A DNA stretch of 64,000 bases from Streptomyces ureilyticus (GTDB taxonomy: Bacteria; Actinomycetota; Actinomycetes; Streptomycetales; Streptomycetaceae): contig NZ_JAAKZX010000023.1 in NCBI RefSeq assembly GCF_011045025.1, positions 1 to 64,000 on the forward strand, given 5' to 3'. The position numbers and the translations under genes were made by a program. Positions 9,407 to 17,446 of the stretch are shown here, one piece after another; within the stretch, counting starts at the first letter, position 1; each line of letters starts with the position of its first letter. The notes below the pieces were generated by a model that saw nothing but the letters and a program-made list of their open reading frames with translations, searched no databases and was not told the DNA's origin.

Positions 9407-10831
9407 GTGATCACTCAACGCTACGGAGACCTGGAGATCGGATACACCACCCAATGGAACGGCTTGTTACATGCCGGAATCGCTTCCCGGACCGGGAAAT
9501 GGCGCACACTGGGAAGCGTCTACGGGGGCTTCGTCGTGTCGATTCGGCAGGGCAAGTACGGCGAGCTCCTGGTCAGGGACCGCTCTGCCGACCAGGACCT
9601 GCTCAAGCCGCCCGCCGGCTTCCAGTTGGTGGGGCGTATCCCCACCCTCCCCGGCTTCCTTGACACCGTGGTGTGGCGTCCTGTCCCGCCGGCCGGGTAC
9701 GTGGCTCTGGGAGACGTGGCGACGGCGGTCGCCGCCGGGCAGATGGAGAAGCCCGGCACCTCCGCCCTGGGCATCGTGTGCGTGAAGAAGGAGCACAACG
9801 GACGCCCCTACGTACGCCGCGCGGAACTCGGACGCCTTCCCCTTCGGACGATCGACAACGGGAAGGGTCTCTGGGCCATCACGCCCCCGCTGTATCCGTT
9901 CGACGACACCGAGGAGCACCTGTTCCTGCCCGCCGGTACGTTCAGCTGCGGCCCCAACACGCCGCACGGGCCGACGGCCGTGACCTGGGTGCTGGACCTG
10001 CCCGCCGTCGTCGGCAAGGCCGACTACGCCCCTGAACTGCGGCTGGAGTCCTGCAACGCGCCCCCGGCCCAGGCAATCGTCACCGACCGGGCTGTGACCG
10101 TGCCCTACTTCATGGTCAAGGACGATGCGCGCACCGAGGCGTGGAAGGTGGCGAACTCCCCCTTCTACAAGATCCAGCGCAAGCGCCAGTACGACCTCAT
10201 CCGCCACGTCGACTTCCGGAGCGCCGGCGGCGGGCAGATCTCCGAGACGGTCGAGGAGGGCGTCTCGAAGGAGAGGTGGGAGGAGTTCGCCCTCAGCACC
10301 GGGATCACCGTCGGCGTCACGGCGGGCGTGGAGGCATCGGCCAAGCCCTTCGGCGTGGGTGCGAGCGTCTCCGTGGAAACCTCGGTGAGCGCGTCTGTCG
10401 AGCTGGGCTACACCACGCGCTATGGCGTGTCCGCCTTCGAGAACAAGAGCGTAAGTGTGACGTTCGACGTGCCCGCCAACCATGCCGGCGCGCTGTGGAC
10501 CGACACCCACCAGCTGGTCCCCGTCCGCGGTGACGGCACCCTGGTCACCAACGCGAGCCTGAGGCTGAACGCCGGCGACTCCGGTTCCTACGTGGGCCGC
10601 ACCTTCCCGGAGACCGCCCGCGGCAAGGTGTCCGTCGTCCGCAAGGTCTCCGACGAGGCGATCAAGGCCGCGGAGGAACTGGGTATCGACCCCCGAGATC
10701 CTGGCCGACGTCACCGAGATCACGCAGTAACCCCGCCCGGCGGCCGAGGGGGCACACCGGCCGACGCCCTGCCGGTGTGCCCCCTCGGCCGCCGCGTGGT
10801 GGAGGAGCGCGGGGCCACCCGGGCATCCTGA
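9407..10831 (+). CDS. Vps62-like protein with aerolysin-like putative pore-forming domain
   Basis: GTG start at 9407 behind AGGGGGA. Residues of about 65-235 resemble the Vps62/DUF946 domain (VVWRPVPPAGYVALGDVAT, IVCVKKEH, LWAITPP, LFLPAGTFSCG). Residues of about 250-430 look like an aerolysin-type region: long Ser/Thr/Val-alternating strands (TGITVGVTAGVEAS, GVGASVSVETSVSASVELGY) suited to a membrane-inserting hairpin, then TFDVPANHAGALW. There is no signal peptide. Codon 21 is TTA (9467-9469), implying bldA-dependent translation. The gene appears frameshifted near its end: dropping one C from the CCCC at 10691-10694 gives GIDPEILADVTEITQ with a stop at 10728-10730, just before the terminator. 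As written, the frame runs through the terminator to 10831. It may be a cytolysin or a lipid/glycan-binding protein. Confidence 0.75.
   Translation: MITQRYGDLEIGYTTQWNGLLHAGIASRTGKWRTLGSVYGGFVVSIRQGKYGELLVRDRSADQDLLKPPAGFQLVGRIPTLPGFLDTVVWRPVPPAGYVALGDVATAVAAGQMEKPGTSALGIVCVKKEHNGRPYVRRAELGRLPLRTIDNGKGLWAITPPLYPFDDTEEHLFLPAGTFSCGPNTPHGPTAVTWVLDLPAVVGKADYAPELRLESCNAPPAQAIVTDRAVTVPYFMVKDDARTEAWKVANSPFYKIQRKRQYDLIRHVDFRSAGGGQISETVEEGVSKERWEEFALSTGITVGVTAGVEASAKPFGVGASVSVETSVSASVELGYTTRYGVSAFENKSVSVTFDVPANHAGALWTDTHQLVPVRGDGTLVTNASLRLNAGDSGSYVGRTFPETARGKVSVVRKVSDEAIKAAEELGIDPRDPGRRHRDHAVTPPGGRGGTPADALPVCPLGRRVVEERGATRAS
10738..10794. terminator. 23-bp-stem intrinsic terminator
   Basis: Perfect inverted repeat, arms 10738-10760 and 10772-10794, loop of 11 nt. 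It sits 8 bp past the restored stop of the preceding gene, which supports that stop (10730) as the natural end. Confidence 0.9.
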
Positions 10832-11294
10832 TCGTCTTCGGCGCCGGTATCCGTCCCCGGCTCACCAGCTGTTCGGCCTGGATCGGCTACCATGGCGAAC
10901 TCCCTGTCACCGAGGGCAGGTTGATCCGGCTGAAGCCTGCGGATTCGGCCCGGAACGCACGTTCCGGATGGCCGAGCAGACACCGGGGCCCCGACGATAC
11001 GTACTCCGAGGGGGCGGACCGCTGGGTGTGTGGCTGGCCGTCACCGTCCCACATCCACCTGCGGCCGGGCCGCCCACTCGTCGCGGATTCCGCGGCCCCT
11101 CGGATCGGCCCGTGGACCCCGGCCGGCTCACCCCGGCCCGGGGTCCGCGCGGGTTCGGAAACCTCCGTCTGTACATGCCACCGAACCCGCACGACCAGGC
11201 CCCGGCAGACCGCTCGGCTCCCCAACCAGTGGTCGCCCGGACAGCGACCAGCGGCTGTTCCGACCGATGCAGCAGACCAAGAAGCGGAGATTCA
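10795..11294. other. intergenic stretch before the CoA ligase
   Basis: Open frames exist, one of them continuous with the CoA ligase from 10968, but they are Pro/Arg-rich and have no family similarity. I see no gene and no clear operator. Confidence 0.45.
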
Positions 11295-12875
11295 ATGATC
11301 TACAAGAGCAAGTACCCGGAAGTCGCCGTCGTCGATCGCCCCGTCCATGAATGGGTGCTCGGCGAGGCCGCACGACACGCAACGCGGCCGGCCATGGTGG
11401 ACGTGTCCAGCGGACGGACACTCACCTACGGGGAGTTGGCCGCGCTGGTCCGCCAACTGGCGGCGGGCCTTGCCGCCGAGGGCATCGGCAAGGGGGACGT
11501 GGTCGCGCTGCACTCGCCGAACACGATCCTGTTCCCCGTGATCCTCTATGCCACCACCACGGCGGGCGGGACGGTGACCACGCTGTCGCCGCTGGCCACG
11601 CCGGCTGAGATCGCCAAGCAGTTGATCGACGCCGAGGCACGGCTGATGGTGAGTGTGTCCGCGCTGATCGAGAGCGCGCGGGCCGCGGTCGAACTGGTCC
11701 GGCGGCAGACCGGCCGGGACATCGAGATCCTGGTCTGTGACACGGCGGACGGTCACCGTTCGGTGCTGGGGTTGCTGAGGGACGGCGACGTGCCGACGTT
11801 CGAGCTCGATCCGGCCGTGGATGTCGCCGTACTGCCGTATTCGAGCGGCACGACGGGTGTGCCCAAGGGCGTGATGCTGACCCACCGCAACCTGTGCACC
11901 AATCTCGAACAGATGAACGGTCTGCATCGGATAGACGAGAACGACCGCGTCATCGCGATCCTGCCCTTCTTCCACATCTTCGGGCTGACCGCGCTGGTCA
12001 ACAACGCGCTGCACCGTGGTGCGACCGTGTACGTGCACTCCCGGTTCGACCTCGACGCGTTCCTGACCAGCCTGGAGCGCGACCGGATCACCCACGCCTA
12101 CGTCGCCCCGCCGGTGATGCTGGTGCTGGCCAAGCACCCCGCGGTCGGAAACCTGGACCTGTCGCATCTGCGGCGCGTCATCTGCGCCGCGGCGCCACTC
12201 GACGCCGGACTGCAGGCGGCGGTGGCCGACCGGCTGGGCGTGGAGATCGGGCAGGCGTACGGAATGACCGAGCTGTCCCCCGCCTCGCATCTCCATGCCG
12301 ACGGCAACCTCGACGAGCCCGTCGCGTGCGTGGGGCACCTGCTCCCGTCGACTCGGGCGCGCCTGGTCGACCCGGTCACCGGGCTGGACGTGGCGGCAGG
12401 CCAACCGGGCGAAGTGTGGATCCAGGGACCGCAGGTGATGAAGGGCTACTTCGGCCGCCCGGAGGACACCGACGCGACGGTCGACGCCGACGGATGGCTG
12501 CACACCGGCGACATCGGTCGGGTCGACGAGAACGGGAACTGGTTCATCGTCGACCGGGTCAAGGAACTCATCAAGTACAAGGGCTACCAGGTGGCACCGG
12601 CCGAACTCGAAGCGATCCTGCTCAGTCACCCCCACATCGCCGACGCGGCGGTGATCGGCGTCAACGACGAGGAGAACAACGAGGTACCCAAGGCGTTCGT
12701 GGTGCTGGCGCCCGGTGCGTCGATCACCGTCGACGAGGTGATGGCCCACGTCGGGGGCCAGGTCGCCCCGTACAAGAAGATCCGCCGGGTCGAGTTCATC
12801 GAGGCGATACCGAAGGCGGCCTCCGGCAAGATCCTGCGGCGGCAGCTGCGGGAGGGCGAGCCGACGCGTCCCTGA
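11295..12875 (+). CDS. 4-coumarate:CoA ligase-like acyl-CoA synthetase
   Basis: Adenylate-forming enzyme (ANL superfamily) of 526 residues that should activate an aromatic or fatty carboxylic acid to its CoA thioester through an acyl-AMP. Motifs: YSSGTTGVPKG at 182-192, QAYGMTE at 320-326, HTGD at 403-406, VDRVKELIKYKGYQV at 419-433, PKAASGKILRR at 506-516 with catalytic Lys512. Length and motif wording fit the Streptomyces cinnamate/coumarate-CoA ligases. The start is the ATG at 11295, preceded by GCGGAG; the open frame from 10968 adds an unrelated tail. It stands alone, upstream of the first winged-helix/hydrolase regulator. Substrate identity is inferred from family wording only. Confidence 0.9.
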   Translation: MIYKSKYPEVAVVDRPVHEWVLGEAARHATRPAMVDVSSGRTLTYGELAALVRQLAAGLAAEGIGKGDVVALHSPNTILFPVILYATTTAGGTVTTLSPLATPAEIAKQLIDAEARLMVSVSALIESARAAVELVRRQTGRDIEILVCDTADGHRSVLGLLRDGDVPTFELDPAVDVAVLPYSSGTTGVPKGVMLTHRNLCTNLEQMNGLHRIDENDRVIAILPFFHIFGLTALVNNALHRGATVYVHSRFDLDAFLTSLERDRITHAYVAPPVMLVLAKHPAVGNLDLSHLRRVICAAAPLDAGLQAAVADRLGVEIGQAYGMTELSPASHLHADGNLDEPVACVGHLLPSTRARLVDPVTGLDVAAGQPGEVWIQGPQVMKGYFGRPEDTDATVDADGWLHTGDIGRVDENGNWFIVDRVKELIKYKGYQVAPAELEAILLSHPHIADAAVIGVNDEENNEVPKAFVVLAPGASITVDEVMAHVGGQVAPYKKIRRVEFIEAIPKAASGKILRRQLREGEPTRP

Positions 12876-13152
12876 CTGGTGACCGCCCCTGCCCGCGCCA
12901 TGCGGAGAGCCTCCGCGGAACAAGTCCGGCCGGGATGCGGGCCCTTGGCCAGAAGGTGGCCCCTGCGCCCGGGGCGCGTTGACGAGTCGTCGCGGCCCCC
13001 GGCAGCCGGGTCCCTGGATTCCCGGCCGCCGGCCGAGTCGACCGCACCGGCACACTGATCTGGCGGCAGTGCCTGATCAACTCGGCCGAGCAACCATCGT
13101 GATCGGACGTTCGACGCCCGCAGAATCGAACAAACGCTATACAGTCAGAGTT

Positions 13153-14358
13153 GTGGGCGGCGCGGTTTACTCTTTCGGGCAGTACGAGTTGGACACGGAT
13201 CGCCGTCGGCTCAGCCGTGACGGGCAGCCGGTCCCTACCGAACCTCAAGCCGTGGATCTGCTCTGCCACCTCGTCGAGCACCGCGACCGCGTTGTGCCCA
13301 AGGAGGAGCTTCTCCACACGGTGGGGCGCGGACGCCCGGTCGGCGAGGCCGCGCTCACCACCTGGCTACGCACCGCCCGCCTCGCGATCGGTGACAACGC
13401 CACGCGACAGCAGTTCATTCGCACGGTGCGCGAGCGCGGCTATCAGTTCGTCGCGCGCGTGACGGTGGCCTCCACCACTCTGCCCACCGTCCCCGCCGTT
13501 ACGGCAGCGGCAGAGGCGGACCGCGAGGTCATCCGGTTCTGCCGGTCCGCCGACGGCACCCGCATCGCCTACGCCACCACCGGCGACGGCCCGCCGTTGG
13601 TGAAGACCGCCAACTGGCTGACCCACCTCGACCTCGACCGGACCACCCCGATGTGGGCGCACTGGTTCGACGGTCTCACCCGCGGCCGGCAGCTCATCCG
13701 CTACGACGAGCGGGGCTGCGGCCTCTCCGAATGGACCGTGCCCAGCTTCACCCTCGACGACCTGGTCGACGACCTCGACTCCGTGGTCGATGCCGCCGGC
13801 CTCGACCGCTTCCCCCTGATCGGGGTGTCCCAGGGTGGTGCGGTGGCGGTCGCCTATGCCGCGCGCCGTCCCGAGCGGGTCAGCCGGCTGGTCCTCACCG
13901 CGGCCTACGCCCGCGGACGGCAGATCCGAGCCGCCGACGACGCCGAGCGCGATGCCGCTCAGGTCGACCTGAACATCGCCCGCGCCGGATGGCGCTCCCA
14001 GGACAGCAGCTTCCTGCGCTTCTTCGCCTCCCAGTTCCTCGCCGACGCCACACCCGCGGAATGGGACGCGTTCGCCGCCTACCAACGCCAGACGACCTCG
14101 CCCGCCAACGGTCTCCGCTTCCTGGAAGAGTTCACCCGCATCGACGTCTCCGGCATCGCCCACCAGGTGACCTGTCCCACGCTGATCATCCACTCCCGCG
14201 ACGACGCGCGAGTCCCCGTCGCACAGGCCCTGGAACTGGCCACTCTCATCCCCGACAGCCGGCTGATCCTCCTCGAAAGCCGCAACCACCTGTTCACCGC
14301 CGCCGACCCGGCCTGGCCCACCTTCCTCTCCCACCTCGACAACTTCCTCTCCGAGTAG
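13153..14358 (+). CDS. winged-helix regulator fused to an alpha/beta hydrolase (paralog 1)
   Basis: 401 residues from the GTG at 13153. Residues 5-102 form an OmpR/PhoB-type winged helix without a receiver domain: FGQYELDTDRRRLSRDG, AVDLLCHLVEHRDRVVPKEE, RTVRERGYQFVARV. Residues of about 125-400 are an alpha/beta hydrolase with an apparently complete triad: Ser226 in GVSQGGA, Asp351 in HSRDDARVP and His379 in SRNHLF. Proteins of this architecture may sense a hydrolysable or bound small molecule through the hydrolase domain; that is inference. It is paralogous to the minus-strand gene at 17447-18679; the two bracket a secreted protein and a FAD oxidoreductase. A CTATAC element lies so close to the GTG that a leaderless transcript is possible. 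A longer in-frame start at 12979 lacks domain support. Confidence 0.88.
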   Translation: MGGAVYSFGQYELDTDRRRLSRDGQPVPTEPQAVDLLCHLVEHRDRVVPKEELLHTVGRGRPVGEAALTTWLRTARLAIGDNATRQQFIRTVRERGYQFVARVTVASTTLPTVPAVTAAAEADREVIRFCRSADGTRIAYATTGDGPPLVKTANWLTHLDLDRTTPMWAHWFDGLTRGRQLIRYDERGCGLSEWTVPSFTLDDLVDDLDSVVDAAGLDRFPLIGVSQGGAVAVAYAARRPERVSRLVLTAAYARGRQIRAADDAERDAAQVDLNIARAGWRSQDSSFLRFFASQFLADATPAEWDAFAAYQRQTTSPANGLRFLEEFTRIDVSGIAHQVTCPTLIIHSRDDARVPVAQALELATLIPDSRLILLESRNHLFTAADPAWPTFLSHLDNFLSE

Positions 14359-14478
14359 CCGGCAGACAGGACGCGTCCGACGACGGGAGGGTGCGCACCG
14401 GTCTCCGAACCGGTTGCGAGCGCATGTGCGCCAACAACCGATACCCGCTCCGGTAAGTGGAGTTCGCGCCCCGCAGGC

Positions 14479-14748
14479 GTGGACAGCGGGCACGGTCGGT
14501 GGAGCGGCCCAGCGCTTGGAATTCGCCGGTCGTACTCCGCGATCGTGCTCGACAGCCGGGAGGAGTACCACGGCGGCGCCGCGCGCAGGGGACGAGACAA
14601 AGCCGAAGCCTTCCGGGAGAAGACGCTCAGGGACATCAACGGGCGGGTGCACCAACCCTCTGCGGCTGTCGGGGGCACCCATCGCGCCGCCTGCGGTAAC
14701 GTCCTCGCCCGTGTGGAGGACTGGCGCGTCCTTGAGATCGCGCGCTGA
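14479..14748 (+). CDS. small hypothetical ORF (89 aa), doubtful
   Basis: Not recognised. Central charged helix REEYHGGAARRGRDKAEAFR and a tail VEDWRVLEIAR. The only support is position: it ends 10 bp before a strong hairpin terminator, which could equally serve the preceding hydrolase-regulator gene. It may be the end of a decayed gene. Confidence 0.3.
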   Translation: MDSGHGRWSGPALGIRRSYSAIVLDSREEYHGGAARRGRDKAEAFREKTLRDINGRVHQPSAAVGGTHRAACGNVLARVEDWRVLEIAR

Positions 14749-14758
14749 CGGATGGCGC

Positions 14759-14789
14759 GAAGGGCCGCCCGGCTTCCGGACGGCCCTTC
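14759..14789. terminator. intrinsic terminator
   Basis: Arms GAAGGGCCGCCCGG (14759-14772) and CCGGACGGCCCTTC (14776-14789), 14 bp with one mismatch and a 3-nt loop, between plus-strand genes on the left and the end of the minus-strand secreted protein gene on the right. Probably bidirectional. Confidence 0.8.
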
Positions 14790-14928
14790 AACAAGATCTT
14801 CAGCAGTCTTCCGGCAGGGCTCCCTCACGTCGGAAGGCCTTCCCGTCATGGTTGTCGACGGTCTTGCCGGGTCCGTGAGCCCGTGGACCTGCACGAATGG
14901 TTCGAGAAGAGCGCGGAGCTCGGTCCGG

Positions 14929-15393
14929 CTAGCCGATGACGATGTCGCAGTCGGCCGTCCCGCGGGCGACGATGGTGGCGAAGTCCGCCTGGATGAAGGG
15001 GTCGTACGCCTCCGCGGTGAGGGTGCGGCTCGACTTGCGGGGCACCCACTTCGTCCCGGTCGAGTGCCTGACGTCCGACGCGTCCCACGACAGGTCGCAG
15101 ATCCAGTGGACGTTGCGGCCCGCGGGGCGCGGGTTGGTCGCCTTCGCGTCGATCTCCCAGTTGCCGTCCGCCTTCACGGTGAACGTGATGTCGCCGCGCA
15201 CGCGCTTGCTGCTGTCGCTCGTCTTGAATTCGACCGACTGCCCGTCCGACGCGACGTGCTTGGTGGTGGCGTTGGCGTGCGCGGGAATCGTTCCCAGCAG
15301 CAGGGAGCCCAGCCCGGTTCCCGTGGCGATCAGCAGCGCCAGCCCCCGCCGAGTCCGCATCTGGCCGGACGTCCTGGTGTTGTCGAGTCGCAT
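14929..15393 (-). CDS. small secreted protein of unknown function
   Basis: 154 residues from the ATG at 15393 (ribosome binding site GAGAAGGAC). The N-terminus has charged residues followed by LALLIATGTGLGSLLLG and a signal peptidase I site after AHANA, so the mature protein is about 115 residues and exported by Sec. The mature part is beta-rich: VEFKTSDSSKRVRGDITFTV, DGNWEIDAKATNP, RTLTAEAYDPFIQADFA. It has two cysteines (WICDLS and TADCDIVIG) that could form a disulfide. No family recognised. It is the only minus-strand gene between the two hydrolase-regulator paralogs. Confidence 0.75.
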   Translation of the reverse strand: MRLDNTRTSGQMRTRRGLALLIATGTGLGSLLLGTIPAHANATTKHVASDGQSVEFKTSDSSKRVRGDITFTVKADGNWEIDAKATNPRPAGRNVHWICDLSWDASDVRHSTGTKWVPRKSSRTLTAEAYDPFIQADFATIVARGTADCDIVIG

Positions 15394-15480
15394 CGTCTGT
15401 CCTTCTCTCTTGTGTCTCGCGTCTGAGGTGAAGGCCGGACTGGGGGCGATGTCCGTACGACTGCTCCTCGGCCCGGCACC

Positions 15481-15993
15481 GTTCAAGCATCGGGCCCGCC
15501 ACCAGGCCAGGACTTGGTGGAGGTCTGAGGCTTCCCTGAGGGGGAGCTGAGGGCGCCGCCCTCAGAGCCGGCGCGCCGGAGCGGCGAAGCGGGTTCCCGT
15601 CCAAGGCGTTCAGGTGGTCGCCCCAGGTCGGCTCGGGCCGGTCGTCGCGGCCGCCGGAGCTGGTGGCGTGCTCGGGCCCCGGCCTGGTGGTGTGGCTGCC
15701 GTTCGGTGAATGAACCGGGCCGTTCCGACGGCTGTACGGCTGTGCACGTCGATGCCGGTACCCGCCCACACACCGCGTCGCCTGTCGGCGTACATGCGAA
15801 CGTCGCCGACATCGCCTCCCGTTCACTCCGGCCGCACGCCGGAAGCGCTGACCACTCCGGGGCTCGGCCTCGTGATCGCTTCACGATGGCTCTCGGGCCC
15901 GCCACCAGCCGGCTTCCGGCTGCCCTCAGCTCCTCCTCAGGAAAGCCTCAGATCTCCACCAAGTTCGGCCTGGTGACGGGCCCGATGATCGAA
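15481..15993. mobile_element. MITE-like segment bounded by 75-bp inverted repeats (E2/E3)
   Basis: The left end (15481-15555, minus orientation) and the right end (15921-15993, plus) are inverted copies of one sequence, with GTTC/GAAC next to a GGGCCCGAT motif at the outer tips, then CCACCAAG, AAGCCTCAGA and CTCAGCTCC inwards. A solo third copy is at 9193-9266. The interior of about 365 bp codes for nothing I recognise and no transposase is present. No target-site duplication could be confirmed by eye. It occupies most of the gap between the secreted protein gene and the FAD oxidoreductase. Confidence 0.55.
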
Positions 15994-16040
15994 CAGGCCG
16001 GGGGCCGCCTTGGCCCGGGTTCGAGCCAGAGGGATGAGAG

Positions 16041-17408
16041 ATGAGGGAGCGTAACGGCACCACCGCCATAGTCATCGGAGCGGGCATGGCGGGTCTGGTG
16101 ACCGCACGGGTCCTGAGTGACCATGTCGACCGGGTGACGGTACTGGAACGGGACCGCCTGCCGCAGGACGCGGTCACGCGCAGGAGCGTTCCCCAGGGAC
16201 GTCACGCCCACGTACTGCTGGCCCGCGGCCAACGACTGCTGGACGGCTGGTTCCCGGGTCTCGTCGACGAACTGGTGCAGGCAGGTGCGGTCCCTCTCGA
16301 CGCCAAGGACCTGGTGTGGCACCAGGCGGGCGCCTACCGGGTACGGACCGACCTCGGCTTTCTCGCGATGTCGATGAGCCGGCCCCTGCTGGAGAGCACG
16401 GTCCGCGAGCGGCTCTTGCGGCAACGGTCCAACGTGTCCCTCACCGACGAGGCCGCGGTGGACCGCTTGATCCTGGAGGGCGGCCGAGTGGCCGGTGTCC
16501 GGGTCGACGGAACCGAACACCGGGCCGACCTCGTGGTCGACTGCTCCGGCCGCAACACCCGTTTCCTCGACCAGCTGGCCAAAGCGGGATTCCCGGCACC
16601 CGAGGTCTCGGCCGTCCGCGTCGACACGGCCTACGGGACGCGGATCGTGCGGCGGCGACCGGACGATCTCGACGGCACCCTCGCCCTCGTGGTCGACGAC
16701 CCGACCCGCGGCCACCGCATGGGCACGATGGTGCCGGTGGAGGGCGACCGGTGGATCATCACCGTGGGCTCGTTCCACGGTGATGTGCCCCCGACCGAGC
16801 CGGACGAGTACGAGGACTTCGCCCGCTCCCTGCCGTCGCCCGTGATCGCCGACGTCCTCGCCCGGGCCGATGCCTTCACGCCGGTCCTGAGCCATCGGAT
16901 GCCCACCAGCCGGCGCCGCCGCGTGGAGCGGCTGGAGCGGACCCCGCCGGGGTTCGTGGTGCTGGGGGATGCCATCTGCAGCCTCAACCCCGCCCACTGG
17001 CAGGGAATGTCGTCGGCGGCCCTGCAGGCCCGGGCCCTGGGCCAGGCCGTCGAACGCCACGGCCCCGCCTCACCCGCCCTGGCGGGTGACTTCTACCGGC
17101 GGGCCGCCAAGGTGGTCGACGTGCCGTGGAAGATCGCAGCAGAGGCCGACTTCGCCGACCCGCGCACCAGCGGGCCCGAGCCGACCGGCATCGACCTCGT
17201 CAACCGCTACCTCGACAAGGTGCTCCGGGCCTGTCACACCTCCATCCCGGTGGCCCGCCAGACTCTACGGGTGCAGAACCTGCTGGCTCGACCGGAGTCA
17301 CTGATGACCCCGGCCATGGTCCTCCGGGTGCTGCTGGCCGCCCGCCGCTCCCCAGCGGGGGTCGAAATGCCCGCCGCGCCCTCGGCCCGCAGGCGGCCTA
17401 CGGCCTGA
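16041..17408 (+). CDS. FAD-dependent oxidoreductase (monooxygenase family)
   Basis: 455 residues. Dinucleotide-binding fold at the N-terminus (VIGAGMAGLVTARVL, then VTVLERDRLP) and a second FAD motif near residue 310, VVLGDAICSLNPAHWQGMSS. This places it with PHBH-fold flavin monooxygenases and geranylgeranyl-reductase-like proteins. In most relatives the second motif reads GDAxxxxNPxxGQGM; here HW replaces the residues before QGM, which may alter the flavin or substrate pocket. The start ATG at 16041 overlaps a GATGAGAGATGAG purine-rich stretch. It converges with the second hydrolase-regulator 38 bp away and may be its target, or process the ligand. The substrate is unknown. Confidence 0.85.
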   Translation: MRERNGTTAIVIGAGMAGLVTARVLSDHVDRVTVLERDRLPQDAVTRRSVPQGRHAHVLLARGQRLLDGWFPGLVDELVQAGAVPLDAKDLVWHQAGAYRVRTDLGFLAMSMSRPLLESTVRERLLRQRSNVSLTDEAAVDRLILEGGRVAGVRVDGTEHRADLVVDCSGRNTRFLDQLAKAGFPAPEVSAVRVDTAYGTRIVRRRPDDLDGTLALVVDDPTRGHRMGTMVPVEGDRWIITVGSFHGDVPPTEPDEYEDFARSLPSPVIADVLARADAFTPVLSHRMPTSRRRRVERLERTPPGFVVLGDAICSLNPAHWQGMSSAALQARALGQAVERHGPASPALAGDFYRRAAKVVDVPWKIAAEADFADPRTSGPEPTGIDLVNRYLDKVLRACHTSIPVARQTLRVQNLLARPESLMTPAMVLRVLLAARRSPAGVEMPAAPSARRRPTA

Positions 17409-17446
17409 CCCGGACCCGGCAGCCGGCCGGTTGTCGGCCGCTGAGG

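Noticed and set aside
10968..11294. In-frame N-terminal extension of the CoA ligase
   Set aside because: Adds 109 Pro/Arg-rich residues unlike any 4CL; a ribosome binding site precedes the ATG at 11295.
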